From Flavobacteriaceae bacterium UBA5544 (GTDB lineage Bacteria > Bacteroidota > Bacteroidia > Flavobacteriales > Flavobacteriaceae), in the NCBI GenBank assembly GCA_002426755.1, contig DINI01000019.1:389962-405817 (forward strand): a stretch of DNA of 15,856 nt, written 5' to 3'. The stretch's first letter is position 1; every line of letters starts with the position of its first letter. Made by a program: the position numbers and the translations under genes. A model generated the notes under the pieces. It was not told the DNA's origin. It did not search any database and saw nothing but the letters and a program-made list of their open reading frames with translations. This document shows positions 15,020-15,856 of the stretch, piece after piece.

Positions 15020-15856
15020 ATGCAGCAAAAAGTAGCATTAATTACTGGAGTTACAGGCCAAGATGGCGCCTACTTGAGTGAATTCCTTCTTAAAAAAGGA
15101 TATATTGTTCATGGTATTAAAAGAAGAGCCTCACTTTTCAACACAGATAGAGTAGATCATATCTACCAAGACCCTCACGTCGAAAACCGTAATTTTGTGC
15201 TTCATTATGGGGATTTGACTGATAGTACAAATCTCACGAGGATTATTCAGGAAATACAGCCAGACGAAATCTACAATCTTGCAGCCATGAGTCATGTGCA
15301 TGTGTCTTTTGAAATTCCAGAATATACGGCAAATGTTGACGGTATTGGTACTTTGAGGTTGCTTGAAGCAATTAGAATTCTTGGATTGGAGAAGAAAACA
15401 AGAATTTATCAAGCATCAACATCCGAATTATACGGAAAAGTTCAGGAAGTTCCGCAAACTGAAACAACACCATTTTATCCTAGAAGCCCTTATGCGGTAG
15501 CAAAAATGTACGCGTTTTGGATTACGGTCAATTATCGCGAAGCATATGATATTTATGCATGTAACGGAATTTTGTTCAATCACGAATCACCAATTAGAGG
15601 GGAAACATTTGTGACTAGAAAAATTACCAGAGCAACCTCAAAAATTGCGTTGGGACTTCAAGATAAAATCTATTTGGGAAATTTAGACGCCAAAAGAGAT
15701 TGGGGACATGCTAAAGACTACGTTAGGATGATGTGGATGATTCTTCAAGCTGACAAAGCAGAAGATTGGGTAATTGCGACCGGAAAAACGACAACAGTAA
15801 GAGACTTTGTAAAAATGTCTTTTGCACATGTTGGTATTGAACTCGAATTCAAAGGT
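15020..15856 (+). CDS. gmd: GDP-mannose 4,6-dehydratase (3' partial)
   Basis: Converts GDP-D-mannose to GDP-4-keto-6-deoxymannose, the branch point for GDP-fucose, GDP-rhamnose, GDP-perosamine and related sugars. The frame is open from the ATG at 15020 to the window end, giving 279 of an expected 350-370 residues. Motifs: TGVTGQDGAYL (9-19), NLAAMSHVHVSFE (86-98), the catalytic Ser/Thr-Ser-Glu of QASTSELYG (131-139), YAVAK (Tyr158, Lys162) and NHESPIRGETFVTRK (187-201), which is diagnostic for Gmd. The sequence follows the E. coli enzyme closely. It lies in the same orientation as the rhamnose genes but after a 114-base gap, so it probably begins a second transcript of the polysaccharide locus. 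The final sugar depends on the gene that follows, outside the window. Confidence 0.96.
   Translation, partial: MQQKVALITGVTGQDGAYLSEFLLKKGYIVHGIKRRASLFNTDRVDHIYQDPHVENRNFVLHYGDLTDSTNLTRIIQEIQPDEIYNLAAMSHVHVSFEIPEYTANVDGIGTLRLLEAIRILGLEKKTRIYQASTSELYGKVQEVPQTETTPFYPRSPYAVAKMYAFWITVNYREAYDIYACNGILFNHESPIRGETFVTRKITRATSKIALGLQDKIYLGNLDAKRDWGHAKDYVRMMWMILQADKAEDWVIATGKTTTVRDFVKMSFAHVGIELEFKG

Noticed and set aside
15277..15315. AAMSHVHVSF in Gmd as an unusual active site
   Set aside because: The Met is also found in the E. coli enzyme, and the catalytic residues are all present.
15131..15412. 93-codon open frame on the minus strand
   Set aside because: It is antisense to gmd, whose motifs are unmistakable in the plus frame.

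Overview
The window looks like chromosome of a member of the Bacteroidota, most likely family Flavobacteriaceae. The evidence is the AT-rich base composition, the lack of clear Shine-Dalgarno sequences, repeated Bacteroidota-type -7 promoter boxes (TAnnTTTG), and families typical of that group: a DUF4249 lipoprotein, a DUF4837 lipoprotein, a bacterial GH3 protein and a Bacteroidota-type 562-residue protein of unknown function. I cannot resolve the genus. I see no tRNA, rRNA, insertion sequence, phage gene or CRISPR array. No gap between genes exceeds 300 bases.

Layout. (1) 1-805: 3' part of a DUF4249 outer-membrane lipoprotein gene, lacking only its first signal-peptide codons. (2) 837-1991, minus strand: holB, the delta-prime subunit of the DNA polymerase III clamp loader, convergent with (1). 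(3) 2190-3380: pgk (glycolysis), divergent from holB across a 198-base spacer that holds a perfect 8-8-8 inverted repeat and a -7 box for each gene. (4) 3515-6069: an envelope pair, an MltD-like lytic transglycosylase with LysM domains and a DUF4837 lipoprotein, joined by an ATGA overlap and closed by a strong bidirectional terminator. (5) 6126-6320, minus strand: tatA. (6) 6435-8803: a membrane-anchored M23 peptidase and a GH3-family acyl-adenylating enzyme, joined by a TAATG overlap. (7) 8831-14905: a tight run of six genes: the 562-residue protein, a Wzz-like chain-length protein, then rfbB-rfbA-rfbC-rfbD, the complete dTDP-L-rhamnose pathway. (8) 15020 to the window end: gmd, GDP-mannose 4,6-dehydratase, cut at its 3' end.

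How they work together. Most of the window serves the cell envelope: peptidoglycan turnover (MltD-like, M23), lipoproteins (DUF4249, DUF4837), protein export (TatA) and surface-polysaccharide synthesis (Wzz-like, RfbBACD, Gmd). The right end is probably the start of an O-antigen or capsule locus using both dTDP-rhamnose and a GDP-6-deoxyhexose. holB and pgk are housekeeping genes.

The most interesting observation is in the 562-residue protein at 8831-10519. Its C-terminal third (about residues 372-550) carries, in order, the hallmarks of the nucleoside phosphorylase/nucleosidase fold: a GKAG...GD segment, a MEGA motif and a final ASDNPL motif resembling the catalytic Ser-Asp of MTA/SAH nucleosidase and AMP nucleosidase. 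It heads what looks like a polysaccharide operon and follows a GH3 gene, so an undescribed nucleotide-hydrolysing or nucleotide-sensing role at this locus is plausible.
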